Shown: positions 17,672 to 26,791 of the stretch, piece after piece
Layout of the letters: every line of letters starts with the position of its first letter
How positions within the stretch are numbered: position 1 is the stretch's first letter
Assembly (NCBI GenBank): GCA_030123525.1
Contig: CP126125.1
Span: 2,790,001-2,854,000, forward strand
Source of the DNA: ELB16-189 sp018266435
Lineage (GTDB): Bacteria; Bacteroidota; Bacteroidia; Cytophagales; Cyclobacteriaceae
DNA length: 64,000 nucleotides
Direction of reading: 5' to 3'
Made by a program: the position numbers and the translations under genes
Notes under the pieces: generated by a model
The model's input: only the letters and a program-made list of their open reading frames with translations
The model's database searches: none
What the model was told of the DNA's origin: nothing

Positions 17672-19339
17672 CTACGTGTTGGCAATCAGGTCAAAATATT
17701 CATCGTCTTCGTTCTTGCCTCCATACCCTTTGCCTATGGTTTTATGTGTTTCAACAAATTCAATACGGTCAATCCATTTTACCTGTTTGTAGCCCAACTG
17801 GTTTTCTATACGCAGCCGCAGCGGGGCTCCATAAAGTTGGGGCAGTGGTTTGTCATTCATTTCCCATGCTAATATTGATCCGGGCTTAAGACAATTATCG
17901 AGCGTATGGGTGTCGTAATATTTCCCCCCGTATAATCCTTCACCAAAAGAATAAAAAGCAACCGTGGTTACCGAAGGATGAGGGTTGACCAGTTTTATAA
18001 TTTCTTTGAGAGGCAGTCCGCCCCAGGCTGCAATGCCCGACCATCCCTGGATGCAATGGTGCATGGTAATGCTTTCTGATTTACCCATTCGTTTTAAATC
18101 ATCCAACGACAGTTCAATTTTATTCTCGACCAGCCCGCCTACTTTCAGCTTGTAATCGTTGAAATTATTTTCTGCCAGCTTTTTCCATTCTTCGCTAACC
18201 GGTAATTTTCCATTAGGCCAAAAAAACGGAGAGATATCCTCTTTTTTAAAATACTCTCTGGGCTTTAGTTTGTTTAGGGTGAGTTGCCACAAATTTCCAT
18301 TAATCATGGTTTCTCCATGTTGCACCCATCGTGGCCGGTTCCAGGAAACCCAATGAGCATAAAAACAAAAAGCTACGGCAAACAATACAATTGTTAAACC
18401 AATAGATAGGCCAGTTAGGTCTGATGTACTGTCGGTTCCTAACGTGATATGGTTCATATTTCTAACCAGACCCGTGGCGGCCACCATGGTCACATGTACG
18501 ATAATAAAGACAACGTATCCCAGCATGACTAAAAAATGCATTGATCTTGCGCCTTGCCGGTTGCCAAATAATTTGGGGAGCCAGTGAAAACGGTTCTCAA
18601 TTGCGGGAGACATGCATAGGCCGCTCAGCATGGCCAGCGGTGCCAGGATAAATACTGCACCAAAGTAGGAGAGTTGCTGCAGTGCATTATACTGGTAAAA
18701 CCCATTCATCTCTGCGGGAAGGTGAAACGTGGCATAGTGAACAAACACACTCCACGCATCTGGAAAAATTTGCCACGAGTGTGGCACAATTTTCTGCCAT
18801 TGGTTGCCTGCAAATAAGAGGCTTACAAACACCACGCCATTAAAAACAAAAAAAGGAACATGAATAAAATGCCAACCTCGGGCAAGTCCTATGGTATGAC
18901 GATAGCCCGGAAGGCCGATGACCGGGCTAATGTAGCGGGCATCATCTTTGGCCGTCCACACTCTGTCTTTTGGAACCTGTACCGGAGTGAATTTTATCCA
19001 CTCAGAACCCGGGGTGCACCCATTGTTCCAATAAAGCCGTGGATGATCCATCAATATCGAAAGCCCGCTCCGTATCAACAAGGAGATGAAGAAAAAATTT
19101 AACCAATGACACAGAATTAACCACCAGGGAAAACCTTTTACACCACCTCCGCTCAGGGAAATAGCCGGTGAAAGATTTTTTGGCAACCCGGCAACTAAGA
19201 ACTGAATCCAGGCGGCACCTACTGTGGCTATCAGTATAATGCCGAGAATAACAAACACAGAAGGGTTTACCCCGATAAACAGCCGCCTGTCTGCCGGGTA
19301 ATGGACTGCCTTTTCTTCTTGATTTAGATGCGTGAACAT
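17672..19339 (-). CDS. Molybdopterin-dependent oxidoreductase fused to a haem-b membrane domain
   Basis: The 555-residue product joins two parts normally encoded separately. Residues about 25-340 contain five or six membrane helices with histidines placed for b-type haems (His78, His157, His160, His201, His268, His282), like a cytochrome b561 or MsrQ-type electron carrier. Residues about 395-545 are a sulfite-oxidase-type molybdopterin domain. Cys429 in TMHHCIQGWSGIAAWGG is the expected Mo ligand, and GAPLRLRIENQLGYKQVKW is the conserved pterin-pocket stretch. There is no twin-arginine signal, so the C-terminal domain probably faces the cytoplasm. Electrons likely pass between quinones and the Mo centre; the substrate is unknown. 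The permease gene follows on the same strand after 196 bases, too far for obvious coupling. Confidence 0.85.
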   Translation of the reverse strand: MFTHLNQEEKAVHYPADRRLFIGVNPSVFVILGIILIATVGAAWIQFLVAGLPKNLSPAISLSGGGVKGFPWWLILCHWLNFFFISLLIRSGLSILMDHPRLYWNNGCTPGSEWIKFTPVQVPKDRVWTAKDDARYISPVIGLPGYRHTIGLARGWHFIHVPFFVFNGVVFVSLLFAGNQWQKIVPHSWQIFPDAWSVFVHYATFHLPAEMNGFYQYNALQQLSYFGAVFILAPLAMLSGLCMSPAIENRFHWLPKLFGNRQGARSMHFLVMLGYVVFIIVHVTMVAATGLVRNMNHITLGTDSTSDLTGLSIGLTIVLFAVAFCFYAHWVSWNRPRWVQHGETMINGNLWQLTLNKLKPREYFKKEDISPFFWPNGKLPVSEEWKKLAENNFNDYKLKVGGLVENKIELSLDDLKRMGKSESITMHHCIQGWSGIAAWGGLPLKEIIKLVNPHPSVTTVAFYSFGEGLYGGKYYDTHTLDNCLKPGSILAWEMNDKPLPQLYGAPLRLRIENQLGYKQVKWIDRIEFVETHKTIGKGYGGKNEDDEYFDLIANT

Positions 19340-19714
19340 AATATGAATGACAGTGATTCATCTCTGTCATTGAAAGCAATTTTTTTAGAATAGATGTGTA
19401 ACTCTCTTCGTAATAAAAAATAATTTCAACAGGTGAAAATTACTACTTTTTTTATTTTGAAAAATATACTGATTAGTTCAAAGTTGTTTATGCCGGGTTT
19501 GCCGGGTAGATTTTTTTAATCATTTTTAATTTAGTTTTGATGCACCTTAAAGTAAAGGGAAGCCCATAAAAAACACAAAGGTCATTCCATTATGAATCTG
19601 CTTATTGATTGCCTTAGGAGATAATCGAACGACTAAAAAACAATAACTGAGTAAGTTTAAAAAAAATAGTTTTATAATGAGAAGTTTTATTGTTGGAGTG
19701 AAACAAAAGCCATC
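19340..19714. other. 375-base divergent intergenic region between the oxidoreductase and galK
   Basis: This A/T-rich stretch separates divergent genes and must hold promoters for both. A TAGTTTTG match to the TAnnTTTG -7 element sits at 19532-19539 on the plus strand but has no well-spaced TTTG partner. A short GCCGGGT direct repeat occurs at 19493-19507. No convincing gene or RNA structure was seen. Confidence 0.5.
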
Positions 19715-20866
19715 ATGACCTTTGCAGCTGTAACAGAATTATTTACTTCCCGATTTGCAGAGAACCCCACACTCTTCCGCGCACCTGGTCGCATCAATTT
19801 GATGGGTGAGCATACCGACTACAACGGAGGGTTTGTTATGCCGTCCGCGATTGATAAATATTTTCTGTTTGCCATGGCACCCAATGGTACTAATCAATTT
19901 CATTTTACCGCTCTTGATCTTAACGAATCCATTTCATTTTCATCAGACCAACTCAAACCGGGGCACCATTGGTCAAACTACCTGATGGGTGTGGTGGATG
20001 GATTTATCAGAAGAGAAAAAAAAATATACGGAGCAAATGTGGTGTTTACCAGCAACATTCCGGCCAATGCCGGATTATCCTCATCGGCTGCCCTGTGCAG
20101 TGGTCTTGGTTTTGCATTGAATGATATTTTTGAGTGCGGCCTGGCTACACTTGATCTTGCTCTCATCGCACAAGAATCAGAACACCGGTTTGCCGGGGCG
20201 AAGGTGGGCATCATGGATATGTATGCCAGTTTGTTTTCTAAAGAGGGGTCGATTATGCTGCTGGATTGCCAGAGTAACACACACCGGTATTTGCCTTTTA
20301 AAAATGACGGCCTTGAACTGTTGCTCATCGATACCAAAGTAAAGCACACATTAGCTTCTTCGGCATACAACAATCGCAGACAGGCTTGTGAAAAAGGAGT
20401 GGAGATCATTCGCCAAAAACATCAGCACGTTCGTTCACTACGCGATGTTTCTGTTTCTATGCTGAAAGATTCTAAGGTGAAGATAGAAGAAGAAGTTTTT
20501 CAGCGCTGCCTGTATGTGGTGCAGGAAATGCAGCGTACCCAACAAGCCGTTGATTGCTTGAGAACCAATGACAGTATATCATTGGGCCAACTGATGTACC
20601 AAACCCATTGGGGATTGAGCAAAATGTACGAAGTAAGTTGTGATGAATCAGACTGGCTGGTAACATTTGCGCAGGAAAATGGGATAACCGGGGCGCGACA
20701 GATAGGCGGAGGCTTTGGCGGATGTGTGCTTTGCTTGTTGTACAACGACCTAAAAAAAACATTCATTGAGAAAGTTAAATCAAAATACGTTGCGCATTTC
20801 AAAAAAGAACCTGATTTTTATTCAGTTAAACTGACCGATGGCGTGAGCCGCGCATCAGGAGATTGA
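19715..20866 (+). CDS. galK: Galactokinase
   Basis: The 383-residue product is a GHMP-family kinase that phosphorylates D-galactose to galactose-1-phosphate in the cytoplasm, the first committed Leloir step. The galactokinase signature is at residues 22-40 (RAPGRINLMGEHTDYNGGF). The ATP-binding GHMP motif is near 117-128 (ANAGLSSSAAL). The third GHMP motif is near 331-337 (GGGFGGC). Length is typical. It starts an apparent operon with a sodium/sugar symporter 23 bases downstream. galT and galE are not in the window, so the rest of the pathway must lie elsewhere. Confidence 0.96.
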   Translation: MTFAAVTELFTSRFAENPTLFRAPGRINLMGEHTDYNGGFVMPSAIDKYFLFAMAPNGTNQFHFTALDLNESISFSSDQLKPGHHWSNYLMGVVDGFIRREKKIYGANVVFTSNIPANAGLSSSAALCSGLGFALNDIFECGLATLDLALIAQESEHRFAGAKVGIMDMYASLFSKEGSIMLLDCQSNTHRYLPFKNDGLELLLIDTKVKHTLASSAYNNRRQACEKGVEIIRQKHQHVRSLRDVSVSMLKDSKVKIEEEVFQRCLYVVQEMQRTQQAVDCLRTNDSISLGQLMYQTHWGLSKMYEVSCDESDWLVTFAQENGITGARQIGGGFGGCVLCLLYNDLKKTFIEKVKSKYVAHFKKEPDFYSVKLTDGVSRASGD

Positions 20867-20889
20867 TTTTTATTATTAACTTTTTACGA

Positions 20890-22539
20890 ATGAAGACCAG
20901 CGATTACATTGTATTTGTCATCTACCTGTTTGTTGTAGGCTCCTACGGGTATTGGATTTACACCCGCAAGAAAAAAGCAGCAGCCGACTCGAAAGATTTT
21001 TTTCTGGCGGAAGGGTCGCTCACCTGGTGGGCCATAGGGGCCTCGCTGATTGCCTCCAATATTTCGGCCGAGCAATTCATCGGGATGTCCGGCTCAGGGT
21101 TTGCCATGGGGCTGGCCATTGCTTCTTACGAGTGGATGGCGGCCGTTACGCTAATTGTGGTGGCCGTTTTCTTTTTACCGATTTACCTAAAAAATAAAAT
21201 TTACACCATGCCTCAGTTCTTGGCTCAGCGCTACAGTCCGCTGGTAGCCACCATCATGGCTGTGTTTTGGTTGCTGGTGTACATCTTTGTAAACCTTACT
21301 TCAATTTTATATTTAGGCGCATTGGCCGTAGATACGGTTACGGGGTTAGGCTTCACCACATGTGTAATCGGTTTGTCGGTGTTGGCTATTATCATTACGC
21401 TGGGGGGCATGAAAGTGATTGGCTTTACCGATGTCATTCAGGTATTGGTTTTGGTGATGGGCGGGTTGGCTACAACGTATCTGGCGTTTGACCTGGTATC
21501 CGAAAAACTCAGTGGTGGCGATATCTGGAATGCTATTTCGTTTGTACACAAGAGTGCCAGCGATCATTTTCACATGATTCTCGATAAGGGGCAGGTCATG
21601 ATGTCAGATGGTAAGGGAGGAATGGAAGATGCCTATCAAAAGTTGCCCGGCTTAGCTGTGTTGATTGGGGCAATGTGGATTGCCAACTTATATTATTGGG
21701 GATGCAATCAGTACATTACTCAACGTGCCTTGGGTGCTGACCTGGAAACGGGCCGGGCGGGTTTGTTGTTTGCTTCGTTCCTAAAGTTGCTGATGCCGAT
21801 TATTGTTGTGTTACCCGGTATTGCTGCCTTTGTACTCTATAAAAACGGATACTTTCAAACTGAAATGATGACGACCATTCAGGTAGGCAGCGAAACAAAA
21901 GAAGTGCTTCGCTCAGACCGTGCCTATCCGGTGTTGTTAAATTTATTACCCACCGGACTGAAGGGATTATCATTTGCCGCACTCACGGCAGCAATTGTAG
22001 CCTCATTGGCAGGAAAAGCCAACAGTATATCTACCATCTTCACACTCGACTTGTATAAAAAATTCTTTAATAAAAATGCTTCAGAAAGGCATCTGGTAAA
22101 TGTGGGCAAAGTTGCCATTATCGGCTCGATGCTTATTGCCATTGTTATGGCCCCGCAACTCAGCCGGTTTGATCAGGCCTTTCAGTTCATTCAGGATTTT
22201 ACGGGATTGATTTCGCCCGGAGTGGTGGCCATTTTTTTACTTGGCATGTTTTGGAAGCGTGCCAATGGGGTTGCGGCATTAGTAGCTGCACTGGCTACTC
22301 TTCCTCTGGGTATTGCCTTTAACAGTTGGCTGCCGAATATTCCGTTTTTGCACCGCATGGGTTATGTGTTTTTGATTTTGGTGGGATTGATGGTTATTAT
22401 AAGTTTGGTTTCACCCCGAAAAGAAAACCAGGCCAGCGTAGAGGTTGACACTAAAATGTTTTCGGTAGATAAAAAATTTGGATTAGGCGCGCTGTTGGTC
22501 ATGGGGTTGATCACGGCCTTGTACATTGCATTTTGGTAG
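20890..22539 (+). CDS. Sodium:solute (sugar) symporter, SSS family
   Basis: This 549-residue inner-membrane transporter of the solute:sodium symporter family has about 14 helices, starting with DYIVFVIYLFVVGSYGYWIY. Family hallmarks are FFLAEGSLTWWAIGASLIASNISAEQ near residues 37-62 (substrate and sodium site region), YWGCNQYITQRALGA in the middle, and GLKGLSFAALTAAIVASLAGKANSIST further on. The closest layout is SGLT-type sugar transporters. Together with the upstream galactokinase, galactose is the likely substrate, which is inference from context. The ATG at 20890 is chosen because it begins the first helix correctly; an earlier in-frame ATG at 20863 overlaps the galK stop and adds no recognisable sequence. 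Confidence 0.92.
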   Translation: MKTSDYIVFVIYLFVVGSYGYWIYTRKKKAAADSKDFFLAEGSLTWWAIGASLIASNISAEQFIGMSGSGFAMGLAIASYEWMAAVTLIVVAVFFLPIYLKNKIYTMPQFLAQRYSPLVATIMAVFWLLVYIFVNLTSILYLGALAVDTVTGLGFTTCVIGLSVLAIIITLGGMKVIGFTDVIQVLVLVMGGLATTYLAFDLVSEKLSGGDIWNAISFVHKSASDHFHMILDKGQVMMSDGKGGMEDAYQKLPGLAVLIGAMWIANLYYWGCNQYITQRALGADLETGRAGLLFASFLKLLMPIIVVLPGIAAFVLYKNGYFQTEMMTTIQVGSETKEVLRSDRAYPVLLNLLPTGLKGLSFAALTAAIVASLAGKANSISTIFTLDLYKKFFNKNASERHLVNVGKVAIIGSMLIAIVMAPQLSRFDQAFQFIQDFTGLISPGVVAIFLLGMFWKRANGVAALVAALATLPLGIAFNSWLPNIPFLHRMGYVFLILVGLMVIISLVSPRKENQASVEVDTKMFSVDKKFGLGALLVMGLITALYIAFW

Positions 22540-22557
22540 CGGTCGTTCAGAAAACCT

Positions 22558-22592
22558 ACTGATTTATATAAAAACATACTTCAGTTTTTTTG
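22558..22592 (+). terminator. Weak possible terminator after the galK-symporter operon
   Basis: ACTGA (22558-22562) can pair with TCAGT (22581-22585) across an 18-base loop, followed directly by eight T residues. The stem is short and A/T-rich, so this is only a candidate. Confidence 0.25.
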
Positions 22593-22637
22593 AATCAATG
22601 CTCTTCAATATATTTAACAACCTAAGCAACCTTATTC

Positions 22638-24989
22638 ATGCTTCGCAATTATTGGAGAGTTACACTTCGTCACCTCAAGAGTATTTATTCACTCATCAAC
22701 CTGGCAGGACTTACAGTAGGTTTGGCTGTTTTTATGTTGATTTATGTGTGGGTAGATGATGAACTCAGGTACGACAAATTTCATGAAGGCCACCAGCGAA
22801 TTTATCGCATTGTACAGGATCGTTTTCAACCTGATCATTCAATCAGACCGGTTTCATTATTACCACCCAAACTGAGCGAATACATACTGGCAAACAATCA
22901 GCAGGTAGAATATGCGTGTCGGTTTACTCCTATGCGGTTGCTGTTGCGGTATAATGAAAAAGCATTTTATAAAAAGGGGTTGAGCGTAGATCCATCTTTT
23001 TTCTCCATGTTTTCATTTCCCCTTGTTCAGGGAGACTTGAGTCAGTTTATGGGCCCTGATAAAATTGTCATTACCGAAAGTACGGCAAGAACCTACTTTG
23101 AAAATGAAAACCCACTGGGCAAACCAATGAAAATTGCGTCACGTGATTTGTCGGTAGTTGGGGTGATAAAAGATGTTCCGCCTAACTCAACATTGAAGTT
23201 TGATTATTTGTTTTCATTAGAAACCTTAAGGCAGTTGAACTGGGTTGATCTGGATAGCTGGAACTGGAGTTCACTACACCTTTGGGTCAAAGTAAAACCT
23301 GGTGAATCTAAAAATATTTTTGAGTCATCCATTAAAGATGTTCTCAAACACAATGTGCAAGACAGCAAGGACGAATTGCGTATTCAGGCACTGGCTGATG
23401 TGCACCTCTATTCAAGTTCGATAAACAATGATGAACCCACTTGGCACGGAGATATTGAAAACGTTTACATTTTTTCATCGGTGGCAATTCTGGTGTTGCT
23501 GATTGCCTGTATTAACTACACTAATTTAGCCACGGCTCGCTCAACGAAGCGCGCGAAAGAAACCGGGGTGAGAAAAATATCAGGAGCAAGCCAAACGCAG
23601 ATCATGCGGCAGTTCTTTTCTGAGTCGCTTACGTATAGTTTGTTTGCCGGTTTACTGGCCGTGGGGTTAGTGTGGCTGCTTTGGCCATCGTATATGGATC
23701 TGACGGGTAAGACGGTAACATTCCAAAACGAAATTCAATCCATTGGCGTGGTTATTCTTGGTGCAGTTTTGGTCTGTGGACTATTAGCCGGAGCCTACCC
23801 AGCTTTATTTTTGTCTGGATTAAAACCAACAGCCATTTTTAAAGGTGCCTTAAAGGCTGGCCCGCGCGCTGTTAAATTCAGGAGAGCTCTGGTCATTATT
23901 CAGTTTTCACTGAGCTTGTTTTTTGTAGTATGTACAATGATCATCCGGCATCAATTGCAGTTCATTCACGACCGGAACATGGGGTTTACCCGGGAAAACA
24001 TTATTGTATTTCGTATTCCCCAAGTACTACAACCCCGGTATGCTGAATTTAAAAATGAATTAAAAAAAATACCCATAGTAAAAAGCACAACCATTGTGAG
24101 TGAGAGTTTATCAACGGTAGCTGACCTGGTCAGTAAAGTGAAGTGGGAAGGTAAGCCTGATCAATTTAAACTTGATTTTCACATTATTGCCGTTGATCAT
24201 GATTTTGCAAAAACATTTGATGTGCCAATTGTGTTAGGGCGTGATTATTCGATTGATCTTGCTTCAGACTCTGCAAATTATTTACTAAATGAAGAAGCCA
24301 TCAAACAAATGGGGATCAAAAATCCAATAGATAAAATGTTTGAAGTTGAAGGCCTTAGGCCGGGAAAAATCATTGGGGTGATGAAGGATTTTAATTTTGA
24401 ATCGATTCATAAAAAAATAGAACCGATCGTTACTTTCATTGGCCGCAAAGATATTTATGATGTTTCGGTTCGTTTAGGTTCAGATAACCAGAAGGAAGCG
24501 ATAGGGGCAATTCAGTCCGTTTGGAAAAAATTTGTACCTGATCGTCCCTTCGAATTTTCATTTTTAAATGACGACATCAGTAGGCTATACAACACTGAGC
24601 AGCAAGTCGGAAAACTTTCTGCCTTCTTTACCGGGTTTTCTGTATTTGTTTCATGTCTGGGGCTGCTGGGCATAGTCATGTTTACTACCGAACAGCGCAC
24701 AAAAGAGGTAGCCGTACGCAAAGTATTGGGGGCATCGGTCACTTCTATATTTTTCAATATCTCAAAAGAATTTTTTGTACTGATCTTCATGGCTAATCTG
24801 GTAGCCTTGCCCTTGGCCACTTATATTATGGGCAAATGGCTGTCATCGTTTGCGTATGCCGATAAAATTTCAGTTTTGATTTATGTTGCCGCGTTTTTGT
24901 TATCCATTGTTGTAACATTGGTCACGATCGGATTTTTTGCTCTTAAAGCAGCCAAGGCGAACCCAGTCATTGCACTGAAGGCTGAGTAA
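22638..24989 (+). CDS. ABC transporter permease, MacB/FtsX type, without ATPase
   Basis: This 783-residue inner-membrane protein has the same duplicated MacB_PCD-FtsX layout as the minus-strand permease at 15-17.5 kb but is clearly diverged from it. The first helix is near 19-42 (INLAGLTVGLAVFMLIYVWV). Conserved cytoplasmic loops are STKRAKETGVRKISGAS and TEQRTKEVAVRKVLGAS. The protein ends KANPVIALKAE. No ATPase, regulator or membrane-fusion protein gene is adjacent, so it must work with a partner encoded elsewhere or in an unknown way. It begins 98 bases after the symporter gene and is probably transcribed alone. No sigma-54-like promoter was seen upstream, unlike the other copy. Confidence 0.9.
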   Translation: MLRNYWRVTLRHLKSIYSLINLAGLTVGLAVFMLIYVWVDDELRYDKFHEGHQRIYRIVQDRFQPDHSIRPVSLLPPKLSEYILANNQQVEYACRFTPMRLLLRYNEKAFYKKGLSVDPSFFSMFSFPLVQGDLSQFMGPDKIVITESTARTYFENENPLGKPMKIASRDLSVVGVIKDVPPNSTLKFDYLFSLETLRQLNWVDLDSWNWSSLHLWVKVKPGESKNIFESSIKDVLKHNVQDSKDELRIQALADVHLYSSSINNDEPTWHGDIENVYIFSSVAILVLLIACINYTNLATARSTKRAKETGVRKISGASQTQIMRQFFSESLTYSLFAGLLAVGLVWLLWPSYMDLTGKTVTFQNEIQSIGVVILGAVLVCGLLAGAYPALFLSGLKPTAIFKGALKAGPRAVKFRRALVIIQFSLSLFFVVCTMIIRHQLQFIHDRNMGFTRENIIVFRIPQVLQPRYAEFKNELKKIPIVKSTTIVSESLSTVADLVSKVKWEGKPDQFKLDFHIIAVDHDFAKTFDVPIVLGRDYSIDLASDSANYLLNEEAIKQMGIKNPIDKMFEVEGLRPGKIIGVMKDFNFESIHKKIEPIVTFIGRKDIYDVSVRLGSDNQKEAIGAIQSVWKKFVPDRPFEFSFLNDDISRLYNTEQQVGKLSAFFTGFSVFVSCLGLLGIVMFTTEQRTKEVAVRKVLGASVTSIFFNISKEFFVLIFMANLVALPLATYIMGKWLSSFAYADKISVLIYVAAFLLSIVVTLVTIGFFALKAAKANPVIALKAE

Positions 24990-25048
24990 CTTTTTTGAAA
25001 GAATAATTTTATCCACTCACTTTGGTAATCTGCCACTCCTGTAACTCG

Positions 25049-25079
25049 TTTGGTCAGCCAGACAAATTCTTATACTTTG
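25049..25079 (+). promoter_or_regulatory. Bacteroidota-type promoter for the amidohydrolase operon
   Basis: A TTTG -33 element (25049-25052) is followed after 18 bases by TATACTTTG (25071-25079), one base off the TAnnTTTG -7 consensus. The first amidohydrolase ATG lies 22 bases downstream, which fits a short leader. Confidence 0.5.
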
Positions 25080-25101
25080 GCCATCGAGTTAATATTATTT
25101 T

Positions 25102-26784
25102 ATGAACAGATTATTTACTAACCAATGGGCACGGATTGTATTCATCCTGTTGATCGGGTTGTGTACGTTTAATTTACTTTGGGCACAAGACGAAACCACA
25201 ATTGCCCCGGTGGGCAGAAGCTATGCACTGACCAACGTTACCATCATTCCATCGCCCGGGAAAAAAATTGAAAAAGGTACTGTGGTAATGAAGGACGGGT
25301 TAATTACCGCAGTGGGTACTTCGGTTACCATTCCTGCAGATGCCATTATCATCAAAGCCGACTCCATGTATGTATATGCCGGGTTTATTGACGGCTTATC
25401 GCGAACGGGGGTAACCAAACCAAAAGAAGAACCAGCCACACAACGTCCCAAAGATCCGGGCAACCCACCGGCCGAACAGGCCGGTATCACTCCGCAAAGT
25501 GATGTACGTAGTGAACTTAATTCGGCTGAAAAATCAATTACCGAGTTAAGAAACACAGGCTTTACCGTTTCACAAGTCGTGCCCTATGGAAATTTCTTGC
25601 CCGGCTCAGCAGCAATTATCTTACTGGGCGGAAAATCGCCTGACGGTATGGTGCTTATCAACCAATCGGGGTTATACTCCGAGTTGACCGGTGCCCGGTT
25701 TGTGTACCCCAACACGGTAATGGCAGTAATGGCTAAGTGGCGTGAGTTATACAAAAACGCATCACTCACAAAATCATTCCAGACTTCGTATGCCTCTAAC
25801 CGGAACGGAATTTCACGCCCCGGCAGCGACCGTGTGCTCGAAGCTTTTTATCCGGTGATTGATCAAAAAATACCAGTAGTTTTCAAAGCTGAAAAAATAT
25901 TAGATGCACAACGGGTGCTTACCTTAAGAAAAGACCTCGGATTTTCGCTGGTTATGGCCGATGTGAAAGAAGGATCTCCGATCATCAATAAAATTAAATC
26001 ATCAGGTACAAAAGTCTTCCTTTCCTTAGATCTGCCCGATGAAGTAAAGAAAGACGACAAGAAAACCGAGAAAAAAGAAGCAGCTAAGACATTCGCTGAG
26101 AATGAAAAAGAAAAGCTTGAAAAAAGAAAAAATGAGGCCATTGCACAAGCCACAGCACAAGCCAGCGATTTTAATAAAGCCGGTATGGTGTTTGGTTTTT
26201 CAGTGCTGAATGCAAAGACCAAAGATATTCAGACAAACCTTAGGAGAATGATTGCTGCAGGGCTGCCCGAAGATGTCGCACTGGCTGCACTAACAACTAA
26301 CGCGGCCAAACTACTCAGCCTGGACGACCGGTTGGGTACCATTGAAAATGGTAAGATTGCCAACCTGGTGGTAAGTGATAAACCATACTTTAGTGAGAAA
26401 GCCAAAGTACAGTACGTTTTTGTAGATGGAAACATGTACAAAATGGATACCAAAGCTCCGGCTAAACCGGATGGCAAAACAGTGGCCAAAGGCACGTGGA
26501 ACTACACCACCGAGCGGTCAGGCGGTAAGATTGTAATCAAAGATGATAATGGAAGTTTGTCAGGAACGATTACATCTACAATTCGCGAAGGAGAAACAGA
26601 GTTAAAAGATGTTTCGTTGGATGGAAGTTCATTATCCTTTTCTTATGAGTTTGCCATGGGTGGCAATACAGGCAAGGTAGAAGTAGTAGTAAAAATAGAT
26701 GGTGATACGTTTGAAGGAACCATGTCGGTTGGTAAGTTTGGTAGTTTCCCAATCAAAGGCACTCGCGATCCCAAATCAAAATAG
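25102..26784 (+). CDS. Exported amidohydrolase-family protein lacking the HxH metal motif (first of three)
   Basis: The 560-residue product has a signal peptide ending at LWAQ, then the typical amidohydrolase N-terminal beta domain (YALTNVTIIPSPGKKIEKG). Where an active enzyme has a DxHxH metal motif, this one has Asp97-Gly-Leu-Ser-Arg101, so both metal histidines are absent. The barrel is interrupted by a very charged Lys/Glu-rich stretch (about 313-350). The family's C-terminal part is intact (NAAKLLSLDDRLGTIENGKIANLVV). About 110 extra residues at the end form an all-beta domain. It is probably a non-catalytic partner or a diverged enzyme. It heads an operon whose next gene starts 7 bases after its stop. 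Confidence 0.85.
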   Translation: MNRLFTNQWARIVFILLIGLCTFNLLWAQDETTIAPVGRSYALTNVTIIPSPGKKIEKGTVVMKDGLITAVGTSVTIPADAIIIKADSMYVYAGFIDGLSRTGVTKPKEEPATQRPKDPGNPPAEQAGITPQSDVRSELNSAEKSITELRNTGFTVSQVVPYGNFLPGSAAIILLGGKSPDGMVLINQSGLYSELTGARFVYPNTVMAVMAKWRELYKNASLTKSFQTSYASNRNGISRPGSDRVLEAFYPVIDQKIPVVFKAEKILDAQRVLTLRKDLGFSLVMADVKEGSPIINKIKSSGTKVFLSLDLPDEVKKDDKKTEKKEAAKTFAENEKEKLEKRKNEAIAQATAQASDFNKAGMVFGFSVLNAKTKDIQTNLRRMIAAGLPEDVALAALTTNAAKLLSLDDRLGTIENGKIANLVVSDKPYFSEKAKVQYVFVDGNMYKMDTKAPAKPDGKTVAKGTWNYTTERSGGKIVIKDDNGSLSGTITSTIREGETELKDVSLDGSSLSFSYEFAMGGNTGKVEVVVKIDGDTFEGTMSVGKFGSFPIKGTRDPKSK

Positions 26785-26791
26785 TATGATT

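Noticed and set aside
15004..24989. A complete MacAB-type efflux system
   Set aside because: Neither an ATPase, a membrane-fusion protein nor a TolC-like gene is present near either permease.
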